Source: Propioniciclava sinopodophylli
GTDB taxonomy: Bacteria > Actinomycetota > Actinomycetes > Propionibacteriales > Propionibacteriaceae
DNA length: 64,000 nt
NCBI RefSeq assembly: GCF_004324755.1
Contig: NZ_SDMQ01000006.1
Span: 1-64,000 of the forward strand
Direction of reading: 5' to 3'
Below, piece by piece: positions 17,886 to 25,539 of the stretch (position 1 is the first letter of the stretch; the number at the start of each line of letters is the position of its first letter). The notes below the pieces were generated by a model. The model worked only from the letters and a program-made list of their open reading frames with translations, did no database searches and was not told where the DNA came from. A program made the position numbers and the translations under genes.

Positions 17886-18503
17886 ATGGACAACATGGAC
17901 ACCCGTGACCAGGTCGTGGCGCTGGCCGGGAGCCTGTTCGACCGGGGGTACTCGGTGGGCAGCGCCGGCAACATCAGCGTGCGCATCCCCGGCGGGTACC
18001 TGATGACCCCGACGAATTCGTCGCTCGGACGCCTCGACCCGGCCCGCCTGTCGGTGCTGGACGAGGACTTCGTCCACACGGCGGGGGATCCCCCCTCCAA
18101 GGAGATCCCGATGCACAAGGCGGTGTACGAGGCGCGTCCCGACACCGGCGCGCTGGTCCACCTCCACTCCACCCACGTGACGGCGCTGAGCTGCCTGTGG
18201 GTGCCGGGTGAGCCCCTGATCCCGCCGTTGACGCCCTACTTCGTCATGCGGGTGGGGGCCGACGTCCCGGTCGTGCCGTACTTCCGCCCGGGCAGCGCCG
18301 ACGTCGTCGACGAGATCCGGGACGCCGCACGGCGCGGCCCGGCGGTCATCCTCGCCCACCACGGGAGCCTGGTCGCCGGGTCGTCGCTGGTGGCGGCGGT
18401 CAACGCGGCCGAGGAGCTCGAGGTGACCGCGCAGTTGGCCCTGCTGTTGCGGGGCAGTCAACCGCGCACGCTGGACGCCGAGCAGGTCGCTGAACTGCTC
18501 TGA
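17886..18503 (+). CDS. otnC: 3-oxo-tetronate 4-phosphate decarboxylase OtnC
   Basis: Decarboxylates 3-oxo-tetronate 4-phosphate to dihydroxyacetone phosphate and CO2, the last step into glycolysis. The 205 residues form a class II aldolase domain: SAGNISVRIPGGYLMTPTN near the N-terminus, the catalytic PSKEIPMHKAVYEARPD, the metal-binding LVHLHSTHVTALS and the third ligand in ILAHHGSLVAG. GGAGGAGG precedes the ATG. It is the last gene of the operon, followed by a hairpin. Confidence 0.9.
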   Translation: MDNMDTRDQVVALAGSLFDRGYSVGSAGNISVRIPGGYLMTPTNSSLGRLDPARLSVLDEDFVHTAGDPPSKEIPMHKAVYEARPDTGALVHLHSTHVTALSCLWVPGEPLIPPLTPYFVMRVGADVPVVPYFRPGSADVVDEIRDAARRGPAVILAHHGSLVAGSSLVAAVNAAEELEVTAQLALLLRGSQPRTLDAEQVAELL

Positions 18504-18536
18504 GCGTGCAGGTGTTCCTGCGACAGTCGAGCCGAG

Positions 18537-18562
18537 GGGCCCGGGGCATCTGCCCCGGGCCC
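18537..18562 (+). terminator. Hairpin terminator after otnC
   Basis: A perfect 12-base stem GGGCCCGGGGCA with its complement and a two-base loop lies 34 bases after the operon's last stop. No clear T-run follows, as is usual in actinobacteria. Confidence 0.7.
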
Positions 18563-18596
18563 TTGGCCAAACCGCCCCGGCGACGGATGATGAGGC

Positions 18597-18923
18597 ATGA
18601 AGGATTCCATCACCGCTGACGAGTTCACCGCGCAGGAGGGTGTCGCCGACTGGCGGGTGGCCGATGACGTGGCCAGCGCCCGCTTCCACACCGGGTCGTT
18701 CGCCACCGGCGTCGAGTTCGTGGTCGCGATCGGTCGGGACGCCGACGCCGCCGACCACCACCCCGACGTCGACCTGCGCTACGACCACGTGGACGTACGG
18801 TTGACCTCGCACGACGTCGGCGGGCTGAGCCGCCGCGACGTCGAGCTGGCCCGCAAGATCATCGAGGCTGCCCGCACGCTGGGCGCCCAACCCGACCCCG
18901 ACTTCGAGGAGGACGAGTCATGA
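18597..18923 (+). CDS. 4a-hydroxytetrahydrobiopterin dehydratase family protein
   Basis: A 108-residue protein of the pterin-4a-carbinolamine dehydratase family. The active-site region is [20 protein letters not shown], containing the conserved His-His-Pro and the later His. No aromatic amino acid hydroxylase is seen nearby, so it may act in another pterin-related role. It overlaps fumC by four bases (ATGA), implying co-translation. Confidence 0.88.
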   Translation: MKDSITADEFTAQEGVADWRVADDVASARFHTGSFATGVEFVVAIGRDADAADHHPDVDLRYDHVDVRLTSHDVGGLSRRDVELARKIIEAARTLGAQPDPDFEEDES

Positions 18924-20314
18924 GGACCGAGAAGGACAGCATGGGCACCATCGAGGTGCCCGACGACGCCTATTGGGGCGCACAGACGCAGCGCTCGATC
19001 GGCAACTTCGACATCGGCCGCGACACGTTCGTGTGGGGCCGGCCGATGGTGCGGGCCCTGGGCGTCCTGAAGAAGGCCGCCGCGCAGGCCAACGGGGAAC
19101 TCGGTGAGCTGCCGTCCGACGTGGCCGACCTCATCGTGCGGGCGGCCGACGAGGTGATCGCGGGTGACCTCGATGAGCACTTCCCGCTGGTGGTGTTCCA
19201 GACCGGTTCGGGCACCCAGTCGAACATGAACGCCAACGAGGTCATCTCCAACCGCGCCATCGAGCTGGCCGGCGGCGAGCGCGGCTCCAAGGAGCCCGTC
19301 CACCCCAACGACCACGTGAACCGTGGGCAGTCGAGCAACGACACCTTCCCGACGGCGATGCACATCGCGGTCGTCTCAGAGCTGAACGGCCGGCTCTACC
19401 CCCCGGTCGAGGCGCTGCGCGACGTGCTGGCGGCCAAGGCGTCCGCGTTCGCCGATGTCGTGATGGTCGGCCGCACCCACCTGCAGGACGCCACCCCCGT
19501 CACGCTCGGCCAGGTCATCGGCGGCTGGGTCGCCCAGCTCGACTTCGCGCTCGAAGGTGTTCGGGCCGCAGACGCCCGCGCCCGCGACCTCGCCATCGGC
19601 GGCACCGCCGTCGGAACGGGCCTGAACGCCCACCCCGACTTCGGGCGGTTGACCGCCGCCAAGATCTCGGCGGAGACCGGGCTCGAGTTCCGCCAGGCCG
19701 ACAACCTGTTCGCCGCCCTGTCGGCGCACGACTCGCTTGTCGAGGTGTCGGGCTCGCTGCGCACGCTGGCCGGCGCGCTGATGAAGATCGCCAACGACGT
19801 CCGCTGGTACGCCTCGGGGCCGCGCAACGGCATCGGCGAGCTGACGATCCCGGAGAACGAGCCGGGGTCGTCGATCATGCCCGGCAAGGTGAACCCCACC
19901 CAGTCGGAGGCGGTCACCATGGTGGTCGCGCGCGTGTTCGGCAACGACGTCACCGTCGCGTTCGCCGGCTCGCAGGGCAACTTCCAGCTCAACGTGTTCA
20001 AGCCCGTCATGGCGCACGCCGTGCTGGAGTCCATCCGTCTCATCGGGGATGCCTCGGCGTCGTTCAACGAGCACTGCGTCGCCGGGCTGGAGCCCAACCG
20101 CGAGCGCATCGAGGCCAACCTGTCCTCGAACCTCATGCTGGTCACGGCCCTCAACCGGCACATCGGCTACGACGCCGCGGCTGCCATCGCCAAGGACGCC
20201 CACAAGACCGGCTCGACCTTGCGCGAGGCGGCGATCCGGTCGGGCAAGCTCACAGGGGAGGAGTTCGACGCCTGGGTTGTCCCGGCGGACATGACCCACC
20301 CCAGCGCGGGGTAG
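18920..20314 (+). CDS. fumC: Class II fumarate hydratase
   Basis: Interconverts fumarate and malate in the TCA cycle and in the propionate/succinate branch. The 464-residue protein carries [35 protein letters not shown] and the lyase signature [15 protein letters not shown] near residue 315. Its start [20 protein letters not shown] is typical. Translation is coupled to the preceding dehydratase gene. No other TCA gene is beside it. A long hairpin lies 31 bases downstream. Confidence 0.95.
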   Translation: MRTEKDSMGTIEVPDDAYWGAQTQRSIGNFDIGRDTFVWGRPMVRALGVLKKAAAQANGELGELPSDVADLIVRAADEVIAGDLDEHFPLVVFQTGSGTQSNMNANEVISNRAIELAGGERGSKEPVHPNDHVNRGQSSNDTFPTAMHIAVVSELNGRLYPPVEALRDVLAAKASAFADVVMVGRTHLQDATPVTLGQVIGGWVAQLDFALEGVRAADARARDLAIGGTAVGTGLNAHPDFGRLTAAKISAETGLEFRQADNLFAALSAHDSLVEVSGSLRTLAGALMKIANDVRWYASGPRNGIGELTIPENEPGSSIMPGKVNPTQSEAVTMVVARVFGNDVTVAFAGSQGNFQLNVFKPVMAHAVLESIRLIGDASASFNEHCVAGLEPNRERIEANLSSNLMLVTALNRHIGYDAAAAIAKDAHKTGSTLREAAIRSGKLTGEEFDAWVVPADMTHPSAG

Positions 20315-20345
20315 GCACTTCGCAGCGGCTGGACACCCACCGGCG

Positions 20346-20415
20346 ACAGATGCACCTCGAAAGTGAATCTGCACCTGCTCCAGCAGAGGCAGATTCACTT
20401 TCGAGGTGCATCTGT
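20346..20415. repeat. Long perfect inverted repeat (27-base arms)
   Basis: The left arm 20346-20372 and right arm 20389-20415 are perfect complements over 27 bases, with a 16-base loop that itself can form CTGC/GCAG. It could end fumC transcription, but the length and the outer TGCACCTCGA motif recall the 64-base palindromes elsewhere in the window. The remaining 130 bases to the next gene show nothing clear. Confidence 0.85.
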
Positions 20416-20546
20416 GGTTCGCAGTGGTCGGCAGGACAGGTCTCGGGGTTCGGCTCGGGGGACGGCCTCATTCCCAGCCCCTGTGCCGGGGCTAGCCTGA
20501 GCCGGGTCACGAACGTGACGGACCGACCCACCAGGGAGGACGCAGC

Positions 20547-20837
20547 ATGACCGACCAGCCGCAGCAGTTTGGCAACACCGGCGAGTACGTCGACAAGGCC
20601 AAGGACTACGCGCAGCAGAACCCGGACCAGGCACGCAGCTTCATCGACAAGATCGAGGACTTCGTCGACGAGAAGACCGGCGGCAAGTACTCCGCGCAGA
20701 TCGACCAGGCTGGCGACTGGGTGGAGGGCCAGCTCGGCCTGCCGAACAACACAAACAACCCGCTGCCGACCGACCCCGGGCATGGCCCCGTCGACCCGGA
20801 GCCCCCCACGGATCCCGAGGCCCCGCCGACGGCCTGA
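20547..20837 (+). CDS. MT0933-like antitoxin-domain protein
   Basis: A 96-residue acidic protein with YVDKAKDYAQQNPDQARSF and KIEDFVDEKTGGKYSAQIDQ, the helical repeat of the MT0933/Rv0909-like antitoxin family, followed by a proline-rich disordered tail. The name comes from a mycobacterial toxin-antitoxin pair, but no toxin gene is adjacent here, so a stand-alone or stress-related role is likelier. GGGAGGA precedes the ATG, and a hairpin terminator follows. Confidence 0.72.
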   Translation: MTDQPQQFGNTGEYVDKAKDYAQQNPDQARSFIDKIEDFVDEKTGGKYSAQIDQAGDWVEGQLGLPNNTNNPLPTDPGHGPVDPEPPTDPEAPPTA

Positions 20838-20854
20838 CGCCACCAACGAGACTG

Positions 20855-20879
20855 GCCCGCACTCCGACGGAGTGCGGGC
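20855..20879. terminator. Hairpin terminator
   Basis: GCCCGCACTCC pairs perfectly with GGAGTGCGGGC around a GAC loop, 17 bases after the preceding stop. It also lies 28 bases beyond the convergent 41-residue gene and may serve both strands. Confidence 0.7.
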
Positions 20880-20907
20880 GAGTTCGTGTCTGCGCCGGGT
20901 CATGGCC

Positions 20908-21033
20908 TCACCGGTTCCACAGGTGGCGGAGGGCGTCGGGCTGGACCTTGTCGTACAAGGACACCGGTCGGTGGGGCCGTTCGGTGGCCAGCAGCTGGCG
21001 CAGGGTGCGCAGCAGGGAGCTGTGCTTGGGCAT
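20908..21033 (-). CDS. Small hypothetical protein (41 residues)
   Basis: ATG at 21033 has AGGGAGG seven bases upstream and opens a frame that begins MPKHSSLLRTLRQLLATERP and ends at a TGA 28 bases before a hairpin terminator. The peptide is basic and could form one amphipathic helix followed by a SLYDKVQPDALRHLW segment. I do not recognise it. The good ribosome site and the terminator support expression. It lies downstream of the other small gene at 21256-21345 and may share its promoter. Confidence 0.5.
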   Translation of the reverse strand: MPKHSSLLRTLRQLLATERPHRPVSLYDKVQPDALRHLWNR

Positions 21034-21157
21034 GGCAGAACCTCCCTTCGGGGGGCGCTGGGAATTGAATGGGGAAATGCGCGCACGAATGATTCAATGG
21101 GTGCGCGAAAGAATGCCCCTGGGGTCTGAAAATGGCTCTGCGTGAACCTTGGTCGTG

Positions 21158-21194
21158 CCCTTCGAGGCTCGCTGAAGCTCACACCTCAGGGACC
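21158..21194. repeat. Dispersed REP-like motif, copy 2
   Basis: It matches the copy at 426-461: CCCTTCGAGGCTCGCTG at the left and CTCAGGGACC at the right, with an internal AGCTCACAC. It sits between the two small minus-strand genes. Confidence 0.5.
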
Positions 21195-21255
21195 CGTGGC
21201 GCAGGAGGGGTAGGCAGGTCGCCGGCGAGGGGCGGCGTCAGGACGAGGCGGAGCC

Positions 21256-21345
21256 TCAGTCGTTGGCGCGGAGCCGAACCGGGGTGCCGACACCGACGAT
21301 GATGCCCGCGTTGCCGGCGACACTGCCTGCGGTGAAGTTCATCAT
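21256..21345 (-). CDS. Tiny hypothetical peptide (29 residues)
   Basis: Two ATG codons at 21345 and 21342 follow AAAGGTGGTGG and open a 29-residue frame beginning MMNFTAGSVAGNAGIIVGVG and ending in a basic segment TPVRLRAND. The middle is small and hydrophobic, so it could sit in a membrane. A near-consensus promoter lies 52 bases upstream. I do not recognise the peptide and no maturation or export genes are next to it. The following 220 bases to the 41-residue gene hold a REP-like motif and an AT-richer stretch. Confidence 0.5.
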   Translation of the reverse strand: MMNFTAGSVAGNAGIIVGVGTPVRLRAND

Positions 21346-21396
21346 GGGTACCACCACCTTTCTGGTTCGACGGGTGGCCGAAATGGCCCGTGCCTG

Positions 21397-21426
21397 AACT
21401 TAGACCAGCCTGACAATCAATGTCAA
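21397..21426 (-). promoter_or_regulatory. Strong promoter for the 29-residue gene
   Basis: Minus-strand TTGACA (21426-21421), an 18-base spacer and TAAGTT (21402-21397). The surrounding DNA is visibly AT-richer than the rest of the window. Confidence 0.6.
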
Positions 21427-21478
21427 CGCGAAAGCGCATTTCTTCCCCATTTCATCGCCGCTACTCTCTCCCGCACGC

Positions 21479-21583
21479 CTGATCGCTTTCGACGACGGCG
21501 CCCCGCTGGCGGCGTCCGACCACCCCGGCCGGAGAATGCACGCGGCGGTTCTGGCCGAGGTCGCCCGGCTCATCGCGCGCTAG
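21479..21583 (+). pseudogene. Possible 3' remnant of an unidentified gene
   Basis: The frame reads LIAFDDGAPLAASDHPGRRM and continues HAAVLAEVARLIAR before TAG at 21581-21583, a coding-like composition with no start codon or ribosome site. It looks like the C-terminal end of a lost protein directly in front of xthA. The family is not recognised. Confidence 0.25.
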
Positions 21584-21593
21584 CCTCGTCGGC

Positions 21594-22457
21594 GTGAGGA
21601 TCGCCACGTGGAACGTCAACTCCGTCAAGCAGCGCGTGCCCCGGCTCCTGCCGTGGCTGGAGCAGCGGCGTCCGGACGTGGTGTGCCTGCAGGAGACCAA
21701 GCTGTCGGACGAGGCCTTCGCCACGCTGCTGGCCGAGCCCCTCGCCGAGCGCGGCTACACGTTCGCCCACCACGGGCAGGGCCAGTGGAACGGCGTCGCC
21801 CTGCTGTCGCGGGTGGGCCTGGACGACGTCGAACGGGGCTTCCGCGGTCAGCCCGACTACGCCGACAAGGCCGAAGCGCGGGCGATCAGCGCGACGTGCG
21901 CGGGCGTCCGGGTGCACTCGCTGTACGTGCCCAACGGGCGCGAGGTGGCCTCCGACCACTACAGCTACAAGCTGGCGTGGCTCGGGGCGCTGCGGGACGC
22001 CGTGGCCGCCGGTCCCGACGCGGTGGCGTTGTGCGGCGACATCAACATCGCCCCGAAGGACGCCGACGTCTTCGACCCCGCCGCCTACGTCGGTCACACG
22101 CACGTGACCCCGCCCGAGCGGGACGCCGTGGCCGCGTTTGGTCTCGTCGACGTGCTGCGCGAGCGGTGGCCGGACGAGCGGGTGTTCTCCTACTGGGACT
22201 ACCGCGCCGGCATGTTCCACCAGGACCTCGGGATGCGGATCGACCTCATCCTGGCCTCTGCCCCCGTCGCCACCCGGGCCCGGGCGGCCTGGGTCGACCG
22301 CGAGGCGCGCAAGGGCAGGCTGCCCTCCGACCACGCGCCGGTCATCGTCGACCTCGACGAGGCGCCCGACGGTGACATCGGCCCGGTCGTGCCGCCGCCG
22401 TCGCGCCCGGCCACCCGCAAGCGGGTCACCCTCCCCCAGGGGTCGCGCGACGCCTGA
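21594..22457 (+). CDS. xthA: Exodeoxyribonuclease III
   Basis: Removes nucleotides from 3' ends and cuts at abasic sites in base excision repair. The 287 residues follow the exonuclease-endonuclease-phosphatase fold: MRIATWNVNSVKQRVPRLL, VCLQETKLSD (metal-ligand Glu), LYVPNGREV, LCGDINIAPKD, and the catalytic end RIDLILAS through LPSDHAPVIVDL. A roughly 30-residue proline/arginine tail extends beyond the fold. Start is GTG at 21594. Confidence 0.93.
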   Translation: MRIATWNVNSVKQRVPRLLPWLEQRRPDVVCLQETKLSDEAFATLLAEPLAERGYTFAHHGQGQWNGVALLSRVGLDDVERGFRGQPDYADKAEARAISATCAGVRVHSLYVPNGREVASDHYSYKLAWLGALRDAVAAGPDAVALCGDINIAPKDADVFDPAAYVGHTHVTPPERDAVAAFGLVDVLRERWPDERVFSYWDYRAGMFHQDLGMRIDLILASAPVATRARAAWVDREARKGRLPSDHAPVIVDLDEAPDGDIGPVVPPPSRPATRKRVTLPQGSRDA

Positions 22458-22539
22458 GAGCCCGCATCAGCGACCGGCACCAGGTAGGAGCCCTCGCTGC
22501 GGTGCAGCCTAAGGTGGCGACGAGACCGAGAGGAACGCC

Positions 22540-23685
22540 ATGACCTTCCTGACCGATGACCTGCTGGCACGCGTCCACGAGCGTGCGCCCGAGGTCGACG
22601 CCACCAACACCTTCCCGGACGCCGACCTGGCCGAGCTGCGCGACGCCGGCTACCTCGCCGCCTTCGTCCCCACCGAGTTCGGCGGCGGCGGGCTCACCCT
22701 GGAGGAGGTCTGCGCCGAGCAGACCCGGCTCGCGAAGGCGTCCCCCGCGACGGCGTTGGGCATCAACATGCACCAGATCATCGTCGGTGTGGGCCGCCAC
22801 CTCGTCGCCCGGGAAGTGACCGCGGGGGAGCGGATCCTGCGCGAGGCGGCGTCCGGGGAGGTCTTCGGGTTCGCGATCAGCGAGCCGGGCAACGACCTGG
22901 TGCTGTTCGGGTCGATCACCGACGCGCGCCCGGACGGGTCGGGCGGCTACACGTTCCACGGCCAGAAGGTGTTCACGTCGCTGGCCCCGGTCTGGACGCG
23001 CCTCCTCACCTTCGGAGCCGACCGCACCGACCCGGACGCCGTGCGCAACGTCTTCGCGGTGCTCACCCGGGACGCCGGCGGCTTCGAGATCGCCGACGAC
23101 TGGGACACCCTCGGCATGCGCGGCACGCAGTCCAACTCGACGAAGCTGGTCGGCGCCCCTGCCCCGGCCGACCGCGTCCTGCAGGTCGTCGACCCGGGTC
23201 CGTCGCTGGAGCCGATCGTGTTCGGCATCTTCGCCCACTTCGAGGCGCTGCTCGCCGCCACCTACCTCGGGCTGGGCCAGCGGGCCATCGAGGTCGCCGC
23301 GGAGCACGTGAAGAAGCGTCGCTCGGTGAAGAACGACGACGTCTACGCCAACGACCCGGACATCCGCTGGCGTCTGGCGGGCGCGGCGATCCGGATGAAC
23401 TCGGCCGCCGCCGAGGTCACGCTCATCGCGCGCGAGCTCGACGAGGGCCGCGAGTACGGCATGCTGTGGCTGCCCAAGCTGAGCGCGGCGAAGAACGCCG
23501 CGGCCGAGGCGTCCCTGCACGCGGTCGACCAGTCGATCCGCGCGTGCGGCGGGTCGTCGTACTCCAACAGCCACGAGCTGTCCCGCCTGCACCGCGACGT
23601 GCTGGCGGGGCTGTTCCAGCCGTCCGACCAGGAGTCACTGCACGGCGCCTGGGCGAACGTGGTGCTGGGCCCGGTCGCCCGCTGA
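22540..23685 (+). CDS. Acyl-CoA dehydrogenase family protein
   Basis: A 381-residue flavoprotein of the acyl-CoA dehydrogenase fold. FVPTEFGGGGLTLEE lies in the N-terminal helical domain, FGFAISEPGNDLVLFG at the FAD/substrate region (where the usual E-x-G is SEPGND), then DTLGMRGTQSNS and a C-terminal helical domain with RACGGSSYSNSHELSRLHRD. The catalytic Glu cannot be placed with certainty, so it may act on a non-fatty substrate. It stands alone. Confidence 0.85.
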   Translation: MTFLTDDLLARVHERAPEVDATNTFPDADLAELRDAGYLAAFVPTEFGGGGLTLEEVCAEQTRLAKASPATALGINMHQIIVGVGRHLVAREVTAGERILREAASGEVFGFAISEPGNDLVLFGSITDARPDGSGGYTFHGQKVFTSLAPVWTRLLTFGADRTDPDAVRNVFAVLTRDAGGFEIADDWDTLGMRGTQSNSTKLVGAPAPADRVLQVVDPGPSLEPIVFGIFAHFEALLAATYLGLGQRAIEVAAEHVKKRRSVKNDDVYANDPDIRWRLAGAAIRMNSAAAEVTLIARELDEGREYGMLWLPKLSAAKNAAAEASLHAVDQSIRACGGSSYSNSHELSRLHRDVLAGLFQPSDQESLHGAWANVVLGPVAR

Positions 23686-23715
23686 GGCACCCGAGGGGCT
23701 CTCGGCGGGGCGGTG

Positions 23716-24060
23716 TCAGCCGGTGGGGGTGCTTGACGGCTTCGACGGGTCGTAGACGAGGTCGGCGTAGTCGGGGTGGCGCTCGATCCACTCGTCCACG
23801 AATGAGCACAGGGGGAGCACCGTCTTGCCCTGGTCGCGGACGTGGTCCAGGGTGGCCCGGACGAGCTTGCTGCCCAACCCCGTGCCCTCCCAGCGGGGCT
23901 TCACCTCTGTGTGGTGGAACACCACGAGCTGCGAGGTCTCCTCATACGTCGTCCAGCCCAGCACGGTCCGGCCGTCGCGCACCTCGAAGCGCCGCCGCTC
24001 GGGGTTCTCGACCACCTCGACGCGTTCGAGGTCGACGTCGCGGCGGCTGGGCCACCTCAT
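23716..24060 (-). CDS. Small GNAT-type N-acetyltransferase (YjdJ-like)
   Basis: A 114-residue protein of the minimal GNAT group: VVENPERRRFEVRDGRTVLG, then FHHTEVKPRWEGTGLGSKLV with the acetyl-CoA loop, and a C-terminal CSFVDEWIERHPDYADLVY with the conserved Cys and Tyr. The acceptor is not known. It overlaps the SIMPL gene start-to-stop by four bases. Confidence 0.87.
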   Translation of the reverse strand: MRWPSRRDVDLERVEVVENPERRRFEVRDGRTVLGWTTYEETSQLVVFHHTEVKPRWEGTGLGSKLVRATLDHVRDQGKTVLPLCSFVDEWIERHPDYADLVYDPSKPSSTPTG

Positions 24061-24722
24061 CGGTGAGCCTCGAACCGCGCGTGCACGACGGCTTCGCCGC
24101 GGACGTCCTCGGGGGCCAGCCCACCGCCGCCTCCGGCGTCCTCCTTGAACGACATCCGCATCGCGCCGGACGCCACGGGCACCGGGCCGCCGGGCGGCTC
24201 AGCCGCGAGAAGGCCGGGGTCGGCGACCTCCTGGATCTCGATGTCCCGCCAGCCGGCCGCCTGCGCGATGGCAAGCGCGCGTCCGCGGGCCTCCTCGACC
24301 GCGCGGGTGAGCGCGGCGGCCTCGGTGGCCGTGCGGGTGGCGTCCGTCAGCGCCCACTCGACGTGCGTCACCTGGACGCCGTCGTGTTCGGCCCACCGGG
24401 TGGTCGCCTCGGCCATGGCGGTGAAGTCGCGGAACTTGGCCTTGAGGTTGGCACTCGCCCCGAAGCGTGGCGTCATGGGCTGGCCGTCGGGGCCCCACGG
24501 GCGCCACGAGCGGGTGACCAACGGGCCCACGCTGTACCAGGTGAGGGGGGCGTCCGACCCCTGCCGGAGGCGGTGCAGGTCGCGGCCCAGCGCGTCCACC
24601 ACCTCGGCCGCCGACCGGCTCGTGGCGGCGCGGTCGTCGCCCTCGAGGTCCACGAGCAGGTGCACCGTGCCACGCTCAGGCGCGATCGACCAGGCGTGGC
24701 TTCCGACGACCGTGATGCGCAT
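24057..24722 (-). CDS. SIMPL (DUF541) domain protein
   Basis: A 221-residue cytosolic protein matching the SIMPL/DUF541 fold: MRITVVGSHAWSIAPERGTV, a central SANLKAKFRDFTAMAEATTRW, and RAVEEARGRALAIAQAAGWR in the long helix. Unlike periplasmic relatives it has no signal peptide. Function of the family is not established. First gene of a pair with the GNAT gene (ATGA overlap). Confidence 0.85.
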   Translation of the reverse strand: MRITVVGSHAWSIAPERGTVHLLVDLEGDDRAATSRSAAEVVDALGRDLHRLRQGSDAPLTWYSVGPLVTRSWRPWGPDGQPMTPRFGASANLKAKFRDFTAMAEATTRWAEHDGVQVTHVEWALTDATRTATEAAALTRAVEEARGRALAIAQAAGWRDIEIQEVADPGLLAAEPPGGPVPVASGAMRMSFKEDAGGGGGLAPEDVRGEAVVHARFEAHR

Positions 24723-24876
24723 GACTACACCTTTCGTCCAGAGGTGGCTGGGTTCGGCGACGTTCGTTGCCCTTGATTCCGGTTTCCCGACGGTGCCCCG
24801 GGAGCGGCCCTAGCGCCAGACTAGTCTCACGAAGCGAAACTCATGAGGACGAGGCTGGAGCGGCGACTGGGAGCCG

Positions 24877-25539
24877 TCAGGCGAGCCCGTTGCGGTGGGC
24901 GATCACGACAAGCTGGGCGCGGTCGCGCGCGCCCAGCTTGAGCAGGATGTGGCTGACGTGCGTCCGTGCGGTCGCCTTCGAGATGAACAGCCGCTCGGCC
25001 AGCTCGTCGTTGTTGAGCCCCTCCGCGACCAGCTCGAGCACCTCGCGCTCCCGTTCGGTGAGGTCGTCCAGGCCCGGGTGACGAGGGGACGCCGTGGGTG
25101 TCCGTCGCTGCCCCGCGAACGTGCTGATCACCCGGCGCGTCACCGTGGGGGAGAGCAGCCCCTCGCCGGACGCCGCCGCCCGGATGGCGCGCACGATGTC
25201 GTCGGGGTCGGCGTCCTTGACGAGGAACCCGGACGCCCCCGCCTCCAGGGCCGCGAACACGTACTCGTCGAGCTCGAACGTCGTCAGCATGACCACGTGG
25301 GTGCCGGCCAGGTCGGGGTCGGCGGCGATGGTGCGCAGGGCGGTGAGCCCGTCGGTGCCGGGCATCCGGATGTCCATGAGCACCACGTCGGGCCGGTGCG
25401 CGCGTGCGGCCGCCACCGCTTCGTCGCCGTCGGCGGCCTCGCCCACCACGGTGAGGCCGGGCTCGGCCGCGACGAGGGCGCGCAGCCCCATCCGGACCAG
25501 GGCCTGGTCGTCGGTGATCAGCACGGTGATGTCGGTCAC
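24877..25539 (-). CDS. NarL/LuxR-type response regulator
   Basis: The 220-residue protein has a receiver domain with acidic pocket ITDDQALVRMGLRAL and phospho-acceptor Asp in VLMDIRMPGTDGLTAL, then KDADPDDIVRAIRAA, and a C-terminal LuxR helix-turn-helix ELVAEGLNNDELAERLF with ATARTHVSHILLKL. It pairs with the histidine kinase, whose stop overlaps its start by four bases. A repeated motif at 26756-26802 is a candidate target. Confidence 0.93.
   Translation of the reverse strand: MTDITVLITDDQALVRMGLRALVAAEPGLTVVGEAADGDEAVAAARAHRPDVVLMDIRMPGTDGLTALRTIAADPDLAGTHVVMLTTFELDEYVFAALEAGASGFLVKDADPDDIVRAIRAAASGEGLLSPTVTRRVISTFAGQRRTPTASPRHPGLDDLTEREREVLELVAEGLNNDELAERLFISKATARTHVSHILLKLGARDRAQLVVIAHRNGLA

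Noticed and set aside
20547-20837. Toxin-antitoxin pair
   Set aside because: The MT0933-like domain is present but no toxin gene lies on either side.
21256-21345. RiPP or bacteriocin precursor
   Set aside because: No leader-core layout, modifying enzyme, protease or ABC exporter lies near; only the expression signals are supported.
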